Source: Hyphomicrobiales bacterium
GTDB taxonomy: Bacteria > Pseudomonadota > Alphaproteobacteria > Rhizobiales > Beijerinckiaceae
NCBI GenBank assembly: GCA_028869185.1
Contig: JAGWTA010000009.1
Span: 1 to 64,000 of the forward strand
Length of the DNA: 64,000 bases
Reading direction: 5' to 3'
The translations under genes and the position numbers were made by a program. Below the pieces are notes generated by a model. It ran no database searches, had not been told where the DNA came from, and worked only from the letters and a program-made list of their open reading frames with translations. This document shows positions 1 to 9,622 of this stretch, one piece after another. Numbering within the stretch: the first letter of the stretch is position 1; every line of letters starts with the position of its first letter.

Positions 1-1293
1 GTAAGCGTCCGAGCGCTCGACGCGCACGTCGACGATGTCGCCGACGCCGAGACGGCGGCGCGATGCGATGTGAATGGCGCCGTCGATCTGGGGCGCATCG
101 GCCATCGTGCGTCCGCGCGCGACGGACGGGCCGACTTCATCGACGATCGCCTTGACGCGCTTGCCGACTTTCGCGCGGGCGACGTCGGCGGAGATTTTCT
201 GCTGCGCCTCCATCAGGCGGCGGTAGCGCGTTTCCTTCAATTCGTCCGGCACGACAGGCAGGCCGAGACGATTGGCTGGCGCGCCGGCCACAGGCTCGTA
301 TTTGAACGCGCCCGCGCGGTCGATCTTCGCGGCCTTGAGAAAATCGAGCAGGGCGCGGAAGTCGTCTTCCTCTTCGCCGGGAAAGCCGACGATGAAGGTC
401 GAACGGATCGTCAGGTCCGGCACGAGTTTGCGCCAGGCGCGGATGCGCTCCAGCATGGTTTCGTGATCGCCGGGCCGCTTCATCGCGCGCAGGACGCGGG
501 GGCTGGCGTGCTGAAAGGGAATGTCGAGATAGGGCAGGATTTTGCCTGCGGCCATCAGTTCCAGCACATCGTCGATATGGGGATAGGGATAGATGTAATG
601 GAGGCGCGTCCAGACCCCGAGAGAGCCCAGTTCTCGCGCAAGGTCGATGAATTTGGCGCGCACCGAGCGGTCGGCGAATTGCGATGGCGCGTAACGCAGA
701 TCGACGCCATAGGCGCCGGTGTCCTGAGAGATGACGAGCAATTCCTTCACGCCCGCGCGCACGAGCTTTTCAGCCTCGCGCAGCACGTCGCCGGCCGGGC
801 GCGAGACGAGGCGGCCGCGCAGCTTCGGGATGATGCAGAACGAACAGGAATTGTTGCAGCCTTCGGAAATCTTCAGATAGGCATAGTGGCGCGGCGTCAG
901 CTTCACGCCCTGTTCGGGAACAAGGTCGAGAAAGGGATCGTGCGCGGGCGGTGCGGCGCGATGCACGGCTTCCATCACGCTTTCGTAGGCTTGCGGGCCC
1001 GAGACGGCGAGCACGTCGGGATAGCGTTGCGTGATTTGCTCGGGTTCTGCGCCCATGCAGCCGGTGACAATCACCTTTCCGTTTTCCTGCAGCCCCAGCC
1101 GGATCGCCTCGAGCGATTCAGCCTTGGCGCTGTCCAGAAAGCCGCATGTGTTGACGATGACGGCGTCAGCGCCGGCATGGGTCTTGGACAGTTCGTAGCC
1201 TTCGGCGCGCAGGCGCGTGACGATGCGCTCGGAATCGACAAGCGCCTTCGGGCAGCCGAGCGAGACGAAAGAGATTTTGGGAGCGGAGGTCAT
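1..1293 (-). CDS. rimO: Ribosomal protein S12 methylthiotransferase RimO (3' end outside window)
   Basis: RimO attaches a methylthio group to an aspartate of ribosomal protein S12, using two iron-sulfur clusters and S-adenosylmethionine. The protein begins [20 protein letters not shown], with the first cluster cysteine in [12 protein letters not shown], further cysteines in NTCGF and TGCMG, and the radical-SAM signature [10 protein letters not shown] (CxxxCxxC). The C-terminal part has the basic, beta-rich look of a TRAM domain, which binds RNA. About 431 residues are present, close to full length (about 440 in the family), so only the last few residues lie beyond position 1. The ATG at 1291-1293 is the natural start because family similarity begins right after it. 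It lies upstream of no obvious partner; the porin gene at 1364-2179 is on the same strand but is separated from it by a terminator. Identification is firm; the S12 target is inferred from the family, since MiaB relatives act on tRNA. Confidence 0.93.
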   Translation of the reverse strand, partial: MTSAPKISFVSLGCPKALVDSERIVTRLRAEGYELSKTHAGADAVIVNTCGFLDSAKAESLEAIRLGLQENGKVIVTGCMGAEPEQITQRYPDVLAVSGPQAYESVMEAVHRAAPPAHDPFLDLVPEQGVKLTPRHYAYLKISEGCNNSCSFCIIPKLRGRLVSRPAGDVLREAEKLVRAGVKELLVISQDTGAYGVDLRYAPSQFADRSVRAKFIDLARELGSLGVWTRLHYIYPYPHIDDVLELMAAGKILPYLDIPFQHASPRVLRAMKRPGDHETMLERIRAWRKLVPDLTIRSTFIVGFPGEEEDDFRALLDFLKAAKIDRAGAFKYEPVAGAPANRLGLPVVPDELKETRYRRLMEAQQKISADVARAKVGKRVKAIVDEVGPSVARGRTMADAPQIDGAIHIASRRRLGVGDIVDVRVERSDAY

Positions 1294-1330
1294 TGCGGGC
1301 GGCATAGAGAAGGCCGCCCGGCAGGGCAAG

Positions 1331-1358
1331 AAAAAAGCCCGGCTGCGCGAGCCGGGCC
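1331..1358 (-). terminator. Intrinsic terminator after the porin gene
   Basis: Read on the minus strand, an 8-bp GC-rich stem (arms 1337-1344 and 1350-1357, loop of five bases) is followed directly by six T. It lies just past the stop codon of the porin gene at 1364-2179, in front of rimO, so rimO probably needs its own promoter or read-through. Confidence 0.85.
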
Positions 1359-1363
1359 TTTCC

Positions 1364-2179
1364 TCACCAGCGCCCATAGGGGGCAGGGGCGCCGAAGCGG
1401 TAGTTGAGACCAGCGCGCGCCAGATCGACATGCGTCGTCGTTCTGAACAGATGCGGGAAGGTCGGGAATGCGGCGTTCCATAGCGTCGCGCGGCTCTGGC
1501 CGAGATCGGCGTGCAGATATTCGGCGCGCAGGGTCCAGTTGGGCAGGATCGCGTATTCGGCGCCGGCGCCCAAGGCCCAGCCGAGTTTGAGGCCGGCCTG
1601 CGATCCATAGGCGATAGACGTGGGGAAGATGAGGGTTTGCGTCGCGCCGACGCGACCATAGGCGAGGCCGCCTGTCGCATAGACCAGCGCCTTGCCAAAG
1701 GCCGCGCCCGCGCGCAGCCGCGCTGTGCCGAGCAGATCGCCCGCGCCGGTTTCGGTTTGCGCAATCACGAACCCGCCGGCTGTCGGCGTCGCAAAGACTG
1801 TGCGGCGGCGCGCGCCGAGATAATCGAGATCGGTCTCGGCGCCGAGGACGAAGGCGCCGAATTGTCTGTTGTAGCCAAGCTGTCCGCCCGCGGCCCAGCC
1901 GCCCGAAGGCGTCGCGCCGGAGCCTGCGAGCGCAACGGTCATGGCGTTTGCAGAGCCCGCCCAGGAGCCAGCCGGGATATTGGCGAAGCGTCCGCCATTC
2001 CAGCCATAGCCGCCATTCATGCCGACATAGAACCCGGTGTGGGTGAAGATCGGCGCCGCATAGACCTGCGCCGGTTTCGGCTGCCACTCCGGCGGCGCGG
2101 CGCGCGGGGCAAGATCGGCGGCGAGCGCCGGCCCCGCAGCAAGAAGGGTTGCGAGAGCGCCGATGTGCGACAATTTCAT
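1364..2179 (-). CDS. Outer-membrane beta-barrel protein, Omp25/RopB type
   Basis: A protein of 271 residues predicted to sit in the outer membrane as an eight-stranded barrel. It opens with a signal peptide ([20 protein letters not shown], cleavage likely before ADLAPR), then a short proline-rich linker ([14 protein letters not shown]) and the typical first strand [16 protein letters not shown]. Other family hallmarks are [22 protein letters not shown], seen in part as [11 protein letters not shown], and the last strand [10 protein letters not shown], which ends close to the C-terminus. The ATG at 2177-2179 was chosen because GGAGG lies five bases upstream and the signal peptide starts there; an in-frame ATG at 2230 would add 17 unlikely residues. 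It is a paralogue of the gene at 5011-5874. In rhizobia such proteins are abundant envelope-stability proteins; pore activity here is unproven. Confidence 0.85.
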   Translation of the reverse strand: MKLSHIGALATLLAAGPALAADLAPRAAPPEWQPKPAQVYAAPIFTHTGFYVGMNGGYGWNGGRFANIPAGSWAGSANAMTVALAGSGATPSGGWAAGGQLGYNRQFGAFVLGAETDLDYLGARRRTVFATPTAGGFVIAQTETGAGDLLGTARLRAGAAFGKALVYATGGLAYGRVGATQTLIFPTSIAYGSQAGLKLGWALGAGAEYAILPNWTLRAEYLHADLGQSRATLWNAAFPTFPHLFRTTTHVDLARAGLNYRFGAPAPYGRW

Positions 2180-2342
2180 AAAAACCTCCAGACAGCTTTG
2201 ACGGGAGGATGGCGCGCGGCCTTTTCGCAAATGCGGATTAATCAGATTGGATTTGAGCTAAAGGCAGGGGACGCGCCGATATGGTCGCTGGGTAAGCCAA
2301 AAAGCGCGACGTTATTGATTCAAATGCTGCGCGATCTGCGCG

Positions 2343-3404
2343 TCACGCGCGCTGGCGCGCAAAGGCTGCGCGGTGCAGCGCGTTGAAGGCGCCAGTCAGG
2401 CGCGCGCGTACGGGCGCATCGTACCGGCGCGCGGCGAGCAGGCCAAGCGGCGCCAAGGTCAGCCATAGCGCGATATCGGCGCTGATCAGCGCGTCGACGT
2501 GCAGCCGAGCAAGCACGGCGATCATCAAGCCATGCAGCGGCGCATGCAGAGCGTAGACTGCATAGGAGGCGAGCCCGAGATCGGCGAAGACATTCCTGAG
2601 CGCGCCCGATGGATTGGCGTTGACCGCGAATGCGACCAGCAGCGGCAGGCCGATCAGGCCAACTGGCGCGACGCCGATCGCATAGGGCGCAACGAGCAGG
2701 CCGAAGAACGCCACGATGACGAGGCTTGCCGGCAGGCCTTGCAACCGCACCCCGGCTTCATACAGCCGGAAGATCGCCACCCCTGCGAAGAACGAATAGA
2801 AGACGCGCGCAAGGCCGAGCGCGATGCTGCTCCAGAAAACGCCGCCGCCGCCGTAAAAATTAGGGCTCGCCAGGAGAAACAGCGCACAGCCCGCCATGAC
2901 CGCGACGAGTTTCTTCATCGTCCAGAAGCGCGGCGAGGCTGCGTAAACAAGATTGGCGATCAATTCGAAGAACAGCGACCACGCCGCAGGGTTGAGCGGA
3001 TAGAGCGTCGCATCCGCGCCATGAAGCGGCGGCGCGGGCGCCATGAGCGTCGCGTAAGGCGCAGCGGCGAAAGCGGGGACATTGGCTTCGCTCACGCCGC
3101 CGCGCAGGACGAACGAGACCATGGCGACAGCGAAAGCGATGCCGGTTCCCATGATGTAGAGCGGGTAGAGGCGGATAAAGCGGATGGCGAAAAACTGCGC
3201 GAGCGAGAGGTCGGATCGCAGCCGCGCCTCGTAGGCGGCGGCGATGACGAAACCGCTGATGACGAAAAACAGATCGACGGCGAGAAAGCCGTAATGCAAT
3301 GGCAGCGCGTTGGCGAGCGACCAGTGAAATGCGACGACCATCATGGCGGCGACGCCGCGCAGGCCGTTCAGGGACTCGAAAACTGGTTTGCTACGCATGG
3401 ACAC
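2343..3404 (-). CDS. Acyltransferase 3 family integral membrane protein
   Basis: A membrane protein of about 350 residues with roughly ten hydrophobic segments. The N-terminus LNGLRGVAAMMVVAFHWSLA carries the conserved arginine and the presumed catalytic histidine (AFHW) of the acyltransferase-3 (OafA/NodX-like) family, followed by VDLFFVISGFVIA and the motif RFIRLYPLY. Such enzymes move acetyl or other short acyl groups onto exported sugars, lipids or antibiotics; the substrate cannot be read from sequence. The start is uncertain: a GTG at 3402-3404 and an ATG at 3396-3398 are two codons apart and neither has a clear ribosome binding site. It follows the acyl-CoA ligase gene by 33 bp on the same strand, so the two may be co-transcribed, which would fit an acyl-activation and transfer pair, but that link is inference. 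Confidence 0.82.
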   Translation of the reverse strand: MSMRSKPVFESLNGLRGVAAMMVVAFHWSLANALPLHYGFLAVDLFFVISGFVIAAAYEARLRSDLSLAQFFAIRFIRLYPLYIMGTGIAFAVAMVSFVLRGGVSEANVPAFAAAPYATLMAPAPPLHGADATLYPLNPAAWSLFFELIANLVYAASPRFWTMKKLVAVMAGCALFLLASPNFYGGGGVFWSSIALGLARVFYSFFAGVAIFRLYEAGVRLQGLPASLVIVAFFGLLVAPYAIGVAPVGLIGLPLLVAFAVNANPSGALRNVFADLGLASYAVYALHAPLHGLMIAVLARLHVDALISADIALWLTLAPLGLLAARRYDAPVRARLTGAFNALHRAAFARQRA

Positions 3405-3437
3405 GCGTCAACATGCGCTTGCGAGGTTAATGCGCGC

Positions 3438-4943
3438 TTACGTTAATTTTTTCCGCAGCAGCTTGCCGTTGGCGTTGCGCGGCAGCGCGCTGGCGAACGT
3501 TACAACGCGCGGGCGCTTGTAGGCGGCAAGATGCTCTGCGCAATGGGCGAGCACAGCCGCTTGCGTCAACCCAGCGCCCTCGCGCGGCACGACCCATGCG
3601 CGAATGATCGTCGCATCGGCGCTGCGCCCGGGCGCTTCGGCGACAGCGGCGTCTGCAACGCCCGGCAGCGCGAGCAGGCATTTCTCGACTTCGGCAGGCG
3701 ACACCCGATAGCCGCCGGCATTCATCACCTCGTCGGCGCGTCCATGATGCCAGACATAGCCATCGGCGTCGAAATGCACGAGATCGCTCGTCAGAAACCA
3801 GTCGCCGCGCCAGGCGGCGGCTTCTTCCTCGGGACGGTTCCAGTAGCGCAACATCATCGCCGGGTCCGCGCGATGGACGGCGAGCACGCCGGTCTGGCCG
3901 GGCGGCAAGGGCGTCTGCCCGCCGTCCAGCGGCAGGGCTGCAACAATCCGGCCAGGCTGCGGGCGGCCCGGAGAGCCGGGGCGCGTGGGCATGGTCGGGC
4001 CGCTTGAAATGAACGTCGAGATTTCACTCATGCCGAACGCTTCGTAGAGTTCGCGCTCCGTCGCCGCGCGCCATTCAGCCAGCAGCGCGGGCGACAATGG
4101 CGCGCCCGCCGTCAGCGCGTGGCGGAGCGTGGAAACGTCGCGCCGCGCCATCGCGCCAGACTTGAGAATCTGCCTGTAAATTCCTGGGACTGCGGCAAAA
4201 ATCGTCGCGCGATGTTCTTCGATCAGCCGTGGCCAGACGTCCGTGTCGGGCGGCCCGTTATAGACGATGCTCGCGGCGCCGCAGACCAGAGGATCAACGA
4301 CGCCGACGCCGAGCGTATAGGTCCAGTTGATCGCGCCGGCGTGCAGCATCACGTCGCCGGGGCGCAACCCCTCCCAATTGGCGTGCATCGGGCGGCGCCC
4401 CCAGGCGGCGCGCTGGGCGTGCAGCACGCCCTTCGGTCGGCTGGTGGTGCCGGACGTGTAAACGAGATAGGCCGGATCGTCGGCGGCTGTGTCCGCATAA
4501 TCATCCAGAGGCGCGGCTTGCGAAAGCCGGGCGATATCGGCGGGACGCAGAACGAGCGCGTCCTTGTGCGTCTCGCTCGCGAAGGCGGCGCCCAGCGCCA
4601 CAACCGCTGCGTCGCAATCGCCGCGCAGGAAATCGGCCTCCTCGAATGTGAGTTGCGCGGAAACGATCAGCGCGACATGGCCGGCCGCGATGGCCGCGAA
4701 ATAGAGCAGCGCGGCGTTCGCCTCGTTTCCCATGCGGATCATCAGGCGCGAACGGGCGGGCAGGCCGAGCGCTGCAAGCCCGCCCGCCAGAGCGCGCACG
4801 CGCCGATCGAGCGCGCCATAGGTCCAGCTTTGCGCATCGCTTGCTCCGACGATTGTCAGCGCGAGAGCGTCAGGACGGCGCGCAGCATTTGCAGCAAGGC
4901 AGTAGCGGGCGAGATTGAAGCGGGCGGGGCAGGGTTCGCGCAT
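3438..4943 (-). CDS. AMP-binding acyl-CoA synthetase (ANL superfamily)
   Basis: A 501-residue enzyme of the adenylate-forming family, which activates a carboxylic acid with ATP and transfers it to CoA. Visible motifs: the phosphate-binding YTSGTTSRPKGVLH near residue 160, the adenine-binding YEAFGMSEIS, the hinge region WHHGRADEVMNAGGYRVSP, and the C-terminal catalytic lysine in NANGKLLRKKL. The overall layout resembles benzoate- or medium-chain acyl-CoA ligases, but the acid substrate is not predictable. Length is normal for the family. The start ATG at 4941-4943 has no strong ribosome binding site nearby. It precedes the acyltransferase gene with a 33-bp gap. It lies between two porin genes, and the upstream terminator at 4966-4993 suggests it has its own promoter in the short spacer. 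Confidence 0.88.
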   Translation of the reverse strand: MREPCPARFNLARYCLAANAARRPDALALTIVGASDAQSWTYGALDRRVRALAGGLAALGLPARSRLMIRMGNEANAALLYFAAIAAGHVALIVSAQLTFEEADFLRGDCDAAVVALGAAFASETHKDALVLRPADIARLSQAAPLDDYADTAADDPAYLVYTSGTTSRPKGVLHAQRAAWGRRPMHANWEGLRPGDVMLHAGAINWTYTLGVGVVDPLVCGAASIVYNGPPDTDVWPRLIEEHRATIFAAVPGIYRQILKSGAMARRDVSTLRHALTAGAPLSPALLAEWRAATERELYEAFGMSEISTFISSGPTMPTRPGSPGRPQPGRIVAALPLDGGQTPLPPGQTGVLAVHRADPAMMLRYWNRPEEEAAAWRGDWFLTSDLVHFDADGYVWHHGRADEVMNAGGYRVSPAEVEKCLLALPGVADAAVAEAPGRSADATIIRAWVVPREGAGLTQAAVLAHCAEHLAAYKRPRVVTFASALPRNANGKLLRKKLT

Positions 4944-4965
4944 CGGCCGGTTTTATCATGCGCCC

Positions 4966-4993
4966 AATAAAAAGCCCCGCCGAAGCGGGGCTT
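4966..4993 (-). terminator. Intrinsic terminator after the second porin gene
   Basis: On the minus strand a 9-bp stem (arms 4972-4980 and 4985-4993, loop of four bases) is followed by a T-rich tail. It sits 17 bp past the stop of the porin gene at 5011-5874 and ends that transcript before the acyl-CoA ligase gene. Confidence 0.87.
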
Positions 4994-5010
4994 GTCTGCA
5001 AAATGCGCGT

Positions 5011-5874
5011 TCAGTATTTCGCCACGACCGGGGCCGGGCTGGAACCGAATTGATAGTTCACGCCGAGCCGCACGAGATGGCCGTTGAAGCGGGGCGTTGC
5101 GACGGCGACGCTATAGGGCGCTCCCGCCGACCACATGAGGCCGGCATAGGTCATGCGGCCGAGATCGTAATAGAGATATTCGAGTTTGGCGGTCCAGCGC
5201 TGCGAGAGCTTGTATTCGGCGCCGGCGCCGACGGTCCAGCCGATGCGGGCCGACGAGGCATCGGCGTAACCGAAGCCGGAGCCGCCGGTCGAGACAATCT
5301 GCGCGACGGCGAAATTCGACCGCGCGCCGCCTATCGCCAGGCCGCCGGTTGCGTAAAGCATCAGCTGCGGCGTCATGAGAAAGCCGAAGCGGCCCCGCAA
5401 CGTCGCCAGATAGTCGAGCGATTTACGCGCGGTTGCAATGTTGGTCAGCGTGGCTTTGACCGCGACATCGCCATTGACGAATGAGAAAGAAGAGCTGTTG
5501 AGAAGCGTTCCGTTGCGACGTCCGCCGAGAATTGCATCGATATCGGCCTCGATGCCGACGACGAGGCTCTCGTTCAATTGCCTGTTGTATCCAACCTGTC
5601 CGCCGATCATCGCCGCGTTCCAGCCAGCCGAGAGCCGGCCGAAGAACCCAGGCGCCGCAACGCCGCCGATCGGATAGAACCACAGATCGACATTGTCGTT
5701 CTGGCTCCAGGTGTAGCCGGCGTTCAATCCGGCGTAGAAGCCGGTCCAGCTCATGATCGGCGCCGGCGCGACATAAGGCGCGGGCGCCTCGCGGCGCGGC
5801 GGCAGATCCGCAGCGAACGCCGGCGCAGTAATGATGGCGCCCAAAACGGCGCCGATTGTTTTGAATTTGCCCAT
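5011..5874 (-). CDS. Outer-membrane beta-barrel protein, Omp25/RopB type (second copy)
   Basis: A 287-residue outer-membrane protein paralogous to the one at 1364-2179. It has a signal peptide (MGKFKTIGAVLGAIITAPAFA, cut before ADLPPR), a proline-rich linker with APYVAPAPIMSWTGFYAGLN, in which SWTGFYAGLNAGYTW is the typical first strand, then GGQVGYNRQ and the family-typical AGAEYKLSQRWTAKLEYLYYD, visible as KLEYLYYDLG. It ends in a barrel strand VRLGVNYQFG plus a short tail. The ATG at 5872-5874 was chosen because a GAGGGGG stretch lies seven bases upstream; the frame runs on upstream without a signal-like sequence. It shares layout and motifs with the first copy, so the two are likely an old duplication. 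A role in outer-membrane stability is known for rhizobial relatives; no specific ligand can be assigned. Confidence 0.86.
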   Translation of the reverse strand: MGKFKTIGAVLGAIITAPAFAADLPPRREAPAPYVAPAPIMSWTGFYAGLNAGYTWSQNDNVDLWFYPIGGVAAPGFFGRLSAGWNAAMIGGQVGYNRQLNESLVVGIEADIDAILGGRRNGTLLNSSSFSFVNGDVAVKATLTNIATARKSLDYLATLRGRFGFLMTPQLMLYATGGLAIGGARSNFAVAQIVSTGGSGFGYADASSARIGWTVGAGAEYKLSQRWTAKLEYLYYDLGRMTYAGLMWSAGAPYSVAVATPRFNGHLVRLGVNYQFGSSPAPVVAKY

Positions 5875-6112
5875 CGTAACCCCCTCGCTCCAACGCCATC
5901 CTAGTTCAACCTGCGGGAGAAAAAAGGTAATTTTCGATATGGGGCGCAGACTCCAGCCCCCTGTCGCAGATTTACGACACGTCACATTTGCCAAAAAGCG
6001 GCTGGAAACGAGTATTCGTTTTAATATCAACAGCGAGGACTTTTGGCGTCGCAAAGTGAGCAAGTATCGCCTGCGCCTTGCAATGGCCGGGCATCCGCGC
6101 GATAGACGCGCG

Positions 6113-6568
6113 ATGCCCAGATTCCGCACAACGCGGCGCGTTCGGCATGGGGCGCAGGCGATGTTCGACCTTGTCGCCGATGTCGAGGCCTATCCGCAAT
6201 TTCTGCCGCTCTGCACGGGTTTGCGCGTGCGCAAGCGCGATGTCGACGCCGAAGGGCGCCCGGTTCTCGTCGCCGATATGGAAGTCGGCTACCGCGCGAT
6301 CCGCGAGAAATTCACGAGCCGCGTCACGCTCGACCGGCCGAATTTGCAAATATTGGTCGAATATATCGACGGGCCGTTCCGGCATCTGCAGAACCGCTGG
6401 ACCTTCAAGCCTGTCGATGACCAAACCAGCGACGTCGACTTTTTCATCGATTACGAATTCGCCAGCCGAACGCTCGGGCTGCTGATGGGTTCGATGTTCG
6501 ATCAGGCCTTCCGCAAATTCGCCGTCGCTTTCGAAACGCGCGCGGACAAGGTTTACGCGCGCACCTGA
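6113..6568 (+). CDS. COQ10/RatA-like START-domain protein
   Basis: A 151-residue single-domain protein of the polyketide-cyclase/START fold, most like bacterial homologues of Coq10 and RatA. The region MFDLVADVEAYPQFLPLCTG is the family signature (the phrase F.LVADVE.YP.FLP.C), followed by the beta-rich centre (VADMEVGYRAIREKFTSRV) and WTFKPVDDQTSDVDFFIDYE near the C-terminus, here only partly quoted. Coq10 homologues bind ubiquinone and help its delivery to respiratory complexes; RatA of E. coli was described as a ribosome-association toxin, so annotation by name should be cautious. The start ATG at 6113 is chosen from where similarity begins; another in-frame ATG lies at 6083. No clear ribosome binding site is seen. 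It is convergent with pncC, with stops three bases apart. Confidence 0.85.
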   Translation: MPRFRTTRRVRHGAQAMFDLVADVEAYPQFLPLCTGLRVRKRDVDAEGRPVLVADMEVGYRAIREKFTSRVTLDRPNLQILVEYIDGPFRHLQNRWTFKPVDDQTSDVDFFIDYEFASRTLGLLMGSMFDQAFRKFAVAFETRADKVYART

Positions 6569-6571
6569 GCA

Positions 6572-7081
6572 TCACGCGAAGGCGTGCGGCTCCGCGGCGT
6601 CGCGCAGCATCGCCAGCGCCTGCGCAAGCGAGGCGCGGCGGACATGCGCGCGCGACAAATCGCCGTAACGCTTTTCGACATGCGTCAGCGGGCCATTGGC
6701 CCGAGCGCAGGCGAAATGAACAAGTCCGACCGGTTTTTCTGCCGTGCCGCCGCCTGGCCCGGCGACGCCCGTGATCGCAACCGCGACATGGGCGCGGGCA
6801 TGGGCGAGGGCGCCTTGCGCCAGCGCACGCGCCGTTTCGGCGCTGACGGCGCCGTGTCGCTCGACAAGCATCGCGGGCACGCCGCAAAGCTCGACCTTGG
6901 CGGCGTTCGAATAGACGACGAAACCGCGTTCGACGACGGCGGACGATCCCGGGATTTCGGTCAGCAGGCCGCAGAGCAGGCCGCCGGTGCAGGATTCGGC
7001 GGCGGTCAGCTTCAGACCGAGCCCCGCATAGAGACGCACGATTTCCTCGGCGGCGCGCAGGAGTTCGGCGTCGAAAGCCAT
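6572..7081 (-). CDS. pncC: Nicotinamide-nucleotide amidase PncC (CinA C-terminal domain)
   Basis: A 169-residue CinA-C domain protein that removes the amide from nicotinamide mononucleotide, feeding NAD recycling. Family motifs are clear: LTAAESCTGGLLCGLLTEIP with the catalytic-serine region, RGFVVYSNAAKVELCGVP, and AITGVAGPGGGTAEKPVG. It lacks the N-terminal molybdopterin-like domain of long CinA proteins, which is usual for the short PncC type. Its ATG (7079-7081) overlaps the TGA stop of ispDF by one base (TGATG), so translation is probably coupled to ispDF. Confidence in the family is high; the enzymatic name rests on characterised relatives. Confidence 0.9.
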   Translation of the reverse strand: MAFDAELLRAAEEIVRLYAGLGLKLTAAESCTGGLLCGLLTEIPGSSAVVERGFVVYSNAAKVELCGVPAMLVERHGAVSAETARALAQGALAHARAHVAVAITGVAGPGGGTAEKPVGLVHFACARANGPLTHVEKRYGDLSRAHVRRASLAQALAMLRDAAEPHAFA

Positions 7082-8286
7082 CAGTCTTCTCCCACCGGCA
7101 GGCGGACCGTCGCCATCGCCAGCGCGGCGATGCCCTCTTCGCGTCCCGTGAAGCCGAGGCGCTCCGATGTCGTCGCCTTCACGGCGACGCGCGAAACGGG
7201 CAGCGCCATGATGTCGGCCAGCCTTGCGCGAATGGCGTCGCGATGCGGCCCGACCTTCGGGCGCTCGCACACCACAGTGGCGTCGATATGGGCGATCGCG
7301 CCGCCGCGCTGGCGCACGCGATCGACGGCGTAACGCAGAAAGATTTCGGAGGCCGCGCCTTTCCATTGCGGATCGGACGGCGGGAAGTGCGAACCGATAT
7401 CGCCATCGGCCAACGCGCCGAAGATCGCGTCCGTCACCGCATGCATCAGAACGTCGGCGTCCGAATGGCCGAGCAGCTTCTTGTCGTGCGCGATGGAAAC
7501 GCCGCCCAGAATAACGGCGTCGCCTGCGGTAAAGGCGTGAACATCGTAGCCCTGACCGGTGCGAATATCGGGCAGGTCGCGCAGCAGGCGGCTTTCGGCG
7601 ACAGCGAGGTCGCCCGCCGTTGTGATTTTCATGTTGCGGGGATCTCCGTCGAACACATGCACCTTATGGCCGGCGGCTTCCGCCACAGCGGCGTCGTCGG
7701 TCAGCTCGCGCCCCTTGGCCGCAGCATGGGCGGCGCGGATCAGGGCGAAATCGAAGGCCTGCGGCGTCTGGACCGCGCGCAAGCTGGATCGGTCCGGGGT
7801 CGCGGCCACAGCGCCTGCGGCGTCGATCTGCTTGATCGTGTCGGTGACGGCGAAACCGGGAACCGCCGCGCCAAATTTCCGAGCGGCGCGGACGGCGTCG
7901 CAAATTAAAGCATCGCTGACGAATGGCCTTGCAGCATCATGAATAAGAACGATTTTCTTATTGAGCGCCGCCAGCGCATCGAGGCCGTTGCGGCCACTGT
8001 CCTGCCGGCTTGCGCCGCCCAATGCGGGCGCTGTCAGCTGCGCCTTGATCTGCGGCGCCAGCGCCTCGATGGCGGCGTCGTACAAGCGCAGGTCGTCGGG
8101 ATGGATGACGACGCAAAGCGCTGCGCTCGGGAGGACGGCCGCAAAAGCCTCGAGCGTGCGCATGAGCACCGGTTTGCCGGCAAGCAGTCGGTATTGCTTG
8201 GGAACGTCGCCGCCAAACCGCGAACCGCGCCCGGCGGCGACGATGAGAACGGCCGTATCGGCGCCGGTGGGCGAGGGGGATGTCAT
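7081..8286 (-). CDS. ispDF: Bifunctional IspD/IspF (MEP cytidylyltransferase and MEcPP synthase)
   Basis: A 401-residue fusion of two steps of the non-mevalonate isoprenoid pathway. The N-terminal half is IspD: it carries the nucleotide-binding [17 protein letters not shown] near residue 16 and [13 protein letters not shown], and transfers CMP to methylerythritol phosphate. The C-terminal half (from about residue 240) is Isp[13 protein letters not shown] with the zinc-binding Asp and His, then [20 protein letters not shown] and [10 protein letters not shown], forming the cyclic diphosphate. The fusion is common in alphaproteobacteria and absent from E. coli. The length is right for an intact bifunctional enzyme. 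The start ATG at 8284-8286 has no strong ribosome binding site. It is translationally coupled to pncC downstream. The missing middle enzyme IspE is not in this window. Confidence 0.95.
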   Translation of the reverse strand: MTSPSPTGADTAVLIVAAGRGSRFGGDVPKQYRLLAGKPVLMRTLEAFAAVLPSAALCVVIHPDDLRLYDAAIEALAPQIKAQLTAPALGGASRQDSGRNGLDALAALNKKIVLIHDAARPFVSDALICDAVRAARKFGAAVPGFAVTDTIKQIDAAGAVAATPDRSSLRAVQTPQAFDFALIRAAHAAAKGRELTDDAAVAEAAGHKVHVFDGDPRNMKITTAGDLAVAESRLLRDLPDIRTGQGYDVHAFTAGDAVILGGVSIAHDKKLLGHSDADVLMHAVTDAIFGALADGDIGSHFPPSDPQWKGAASEIFLRYAVDRVRQRGGAIAHIDATVVCERPKVGPHRDAIRARLADIMALPVSRVAVKATTSERLGFTGREEGIAALAMATVRLPVGED

Positions 8287-8599
8287 GGCGTGTGTCTATT
8301 CGTTTCGGTCGAACGGCGTCAAATGGCGGGGCTTTGATTGCGCGCCTCGCCGCGTATGCATGGCTTTGCCGTCAGCCGTCATCGGGAAAAGCGCCGGCGC
8401 GGCGGGGGTTTTATCCGGTGCCCCGCCATTTGCTCCACAGACACAGATCCTCCGTGGCGCCGGCTCCCGAAAATATAACGCAGACCCTTGCGTGAAGCCA
8501 GCGACCCGCCTGATCGCAGTATTGGGGCGCCGCTGTTCTCAGGCGTTTCTACGAAGATCATGCTTGCTGGCGCGACTGGAAATTGAATAAAGTCGCGCC
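8287..8599. other. Intergenic region between divergent ispDF and dusB
   Basis: About 313 bp separating the start of ispDF (leftward) from dusB (rightward). It must contain both promoters. I see no conserved protein, RNA gene or strong hairpin here; open frames in it have low-complexity, arginine-rich products typical of chance frames in GC-rich DNA. The last 40 bp before dusB are noticeably AT-richer. Confidence 0.5.
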
Positions 8600-9622
8600 A
8601 TGTTTTCGCATGAACAAAAAATGGGCAATATGCGATTTGGACCGTTTAAACTGGCCAGTTGCGCTGTCCTTGCGCCGATGGCCGGGATCACCGATCCAGG
8701 TATGCGGCGGCTGGCCATGCGGTTCGGCGCAGGGATCGCGGTTGCGGAAATGGCGGGCGCGCGCTTTCTGATCGAAGCCGAGCGCGGGGCAATGCAGCGG
8801 ATGCAGCGCGTCGGGTTCCCGCATGTCGTGCAAATAGCGGGGCGCGATCCCGACGCTTTGGCGCAGGCTGCGCGCATCGCAGAAGACGCGGGCGCCGACG
8901 CCATCGACATCAATATGGGTTGCCCGGCCCAGCGCGTCGTGGGCGGCGGCATGGCCGGGGCCGCGTTAATGACAGAACCCGCGCTCGCCGCCGAACTGGT
9001 CCGCGCTGTCGTGGCGGCGGTTTCGCGCCCCGTTTCGGTGAAGATGCGGCTTGGCTGGGACGACAGCCTTCGCAACGCCCCGGAAATCGCGCGGATCGCC
9101 GAGGGCGAAGGCGCCGCGTGGCTTACCGTGCACGGGCGCACGCGCCAGCAATTCTACAAGGGATCGGCCGACTGGGCGGCGATCCGCGCCGTTCGCGAGG
9201 CCGTTCAATTGCCGCTGATCGCCAATGGCGATTGTTCCAGCGCGGCGGACGCTCGCGCCATGCTTGCGCAATCTGGAGCCGACGCCGTGATGATCGGCCG
9301 GGCGGCCGTCGGGCGGCCGTGGCTTGTCGGCGAAATCGGCGCAGCGCTCGAAGGACGGGCGGCGCCGGTTTTGTCGCCGCATGACAAATTCGTCGCAGCG
9401 CGCGCGCATTACGAGACGCTGCTCGACCTTTTCGGCGTCGCGCAGGGCGTGCGCCATGCGCGCAAGCATCTGGCTGCTTACGTGCAGGAGGCCGCGCATG
9501 AGGGCGCCGGACTGAACGATGCGGGGCGGGCGAGGCTGGTCACGACGCTCGAGCCGAGAGAAGCGCTCGATTTGCTTGAAGCCGCCTTTCTTGGTCCTGC
9601 CTGCGACGGAGTCGCCGCTTGA
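8600..9622 (+). CDS. dusB: tRNA-dihydrouridine synthase DusB (NifR3)
   Basis: A 340-residue flavoenzyme that reduces uridine to dihydrouridine in the D-loop of tRNAs with NADPH. Signatures: [20 protein letters not shown] at the N-terminal barrel, [20 protein letters not shown] with the catalytic cysteine in [19 protein letters not shown], and [15 protein letters not shown] followed by the phosphate-binding [17 protein letters not shown]. Length is typical. The start is not certain: ATG codons lie at 8600, 8621 and 8630, none with a clear ribosome binding site; the first is used. Being first in the run before ntrB-ntrC is the classical nifR3 arrangement of alphaproteobacteria. Its TGA overlaps the TTG start of ntrB, pointing to translational coupling. 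Confidence 0.94.
   Translation: MFSHEQKMGNMRFGPFKLASCAVLAPMAGITDPGMRRLAMRFGAGIAVAEMAGARFLIEAERGAMQRMQRVGFPHVVQIAGRDPDALAQAARIAEDAGADAIDINMGCPAQRVVGGGMAGAALMTEPALAAELVRAVVAAVSRPVSVKMRLGWDDSLRNAPEIARIAEGEGAAWLTVHGRTRQQFYKGSADWAAIRAVREAVQLPLIANGDCSSAADARAMLAQSGADAVMIGRAAVGRPWLVGEIGAALEGRAAPVLSPHDKFVAARAHYETLLDLFGVAQGVRHARKHLAAYVQEAAHEGAGLNDAGRARLVTTLEPREALDLLEAAFLGPACDGVAA

Noticed and set aside
70-1407. Long open frame antisense to rimO
   Set aside because: It mirrors rimO on the opposite strand, has no recognisable domain, and is Arg/Ala/Gly-rich as expected for shadow frames in GC-rich DNA; the minus strand encodes full RimO motifs.
8379-8561. 60-residue frame in the ispDF-dusB spacer
   Set aside because: No ribosome binding site and a low-complexity, basic product; not distinguishable from chance.
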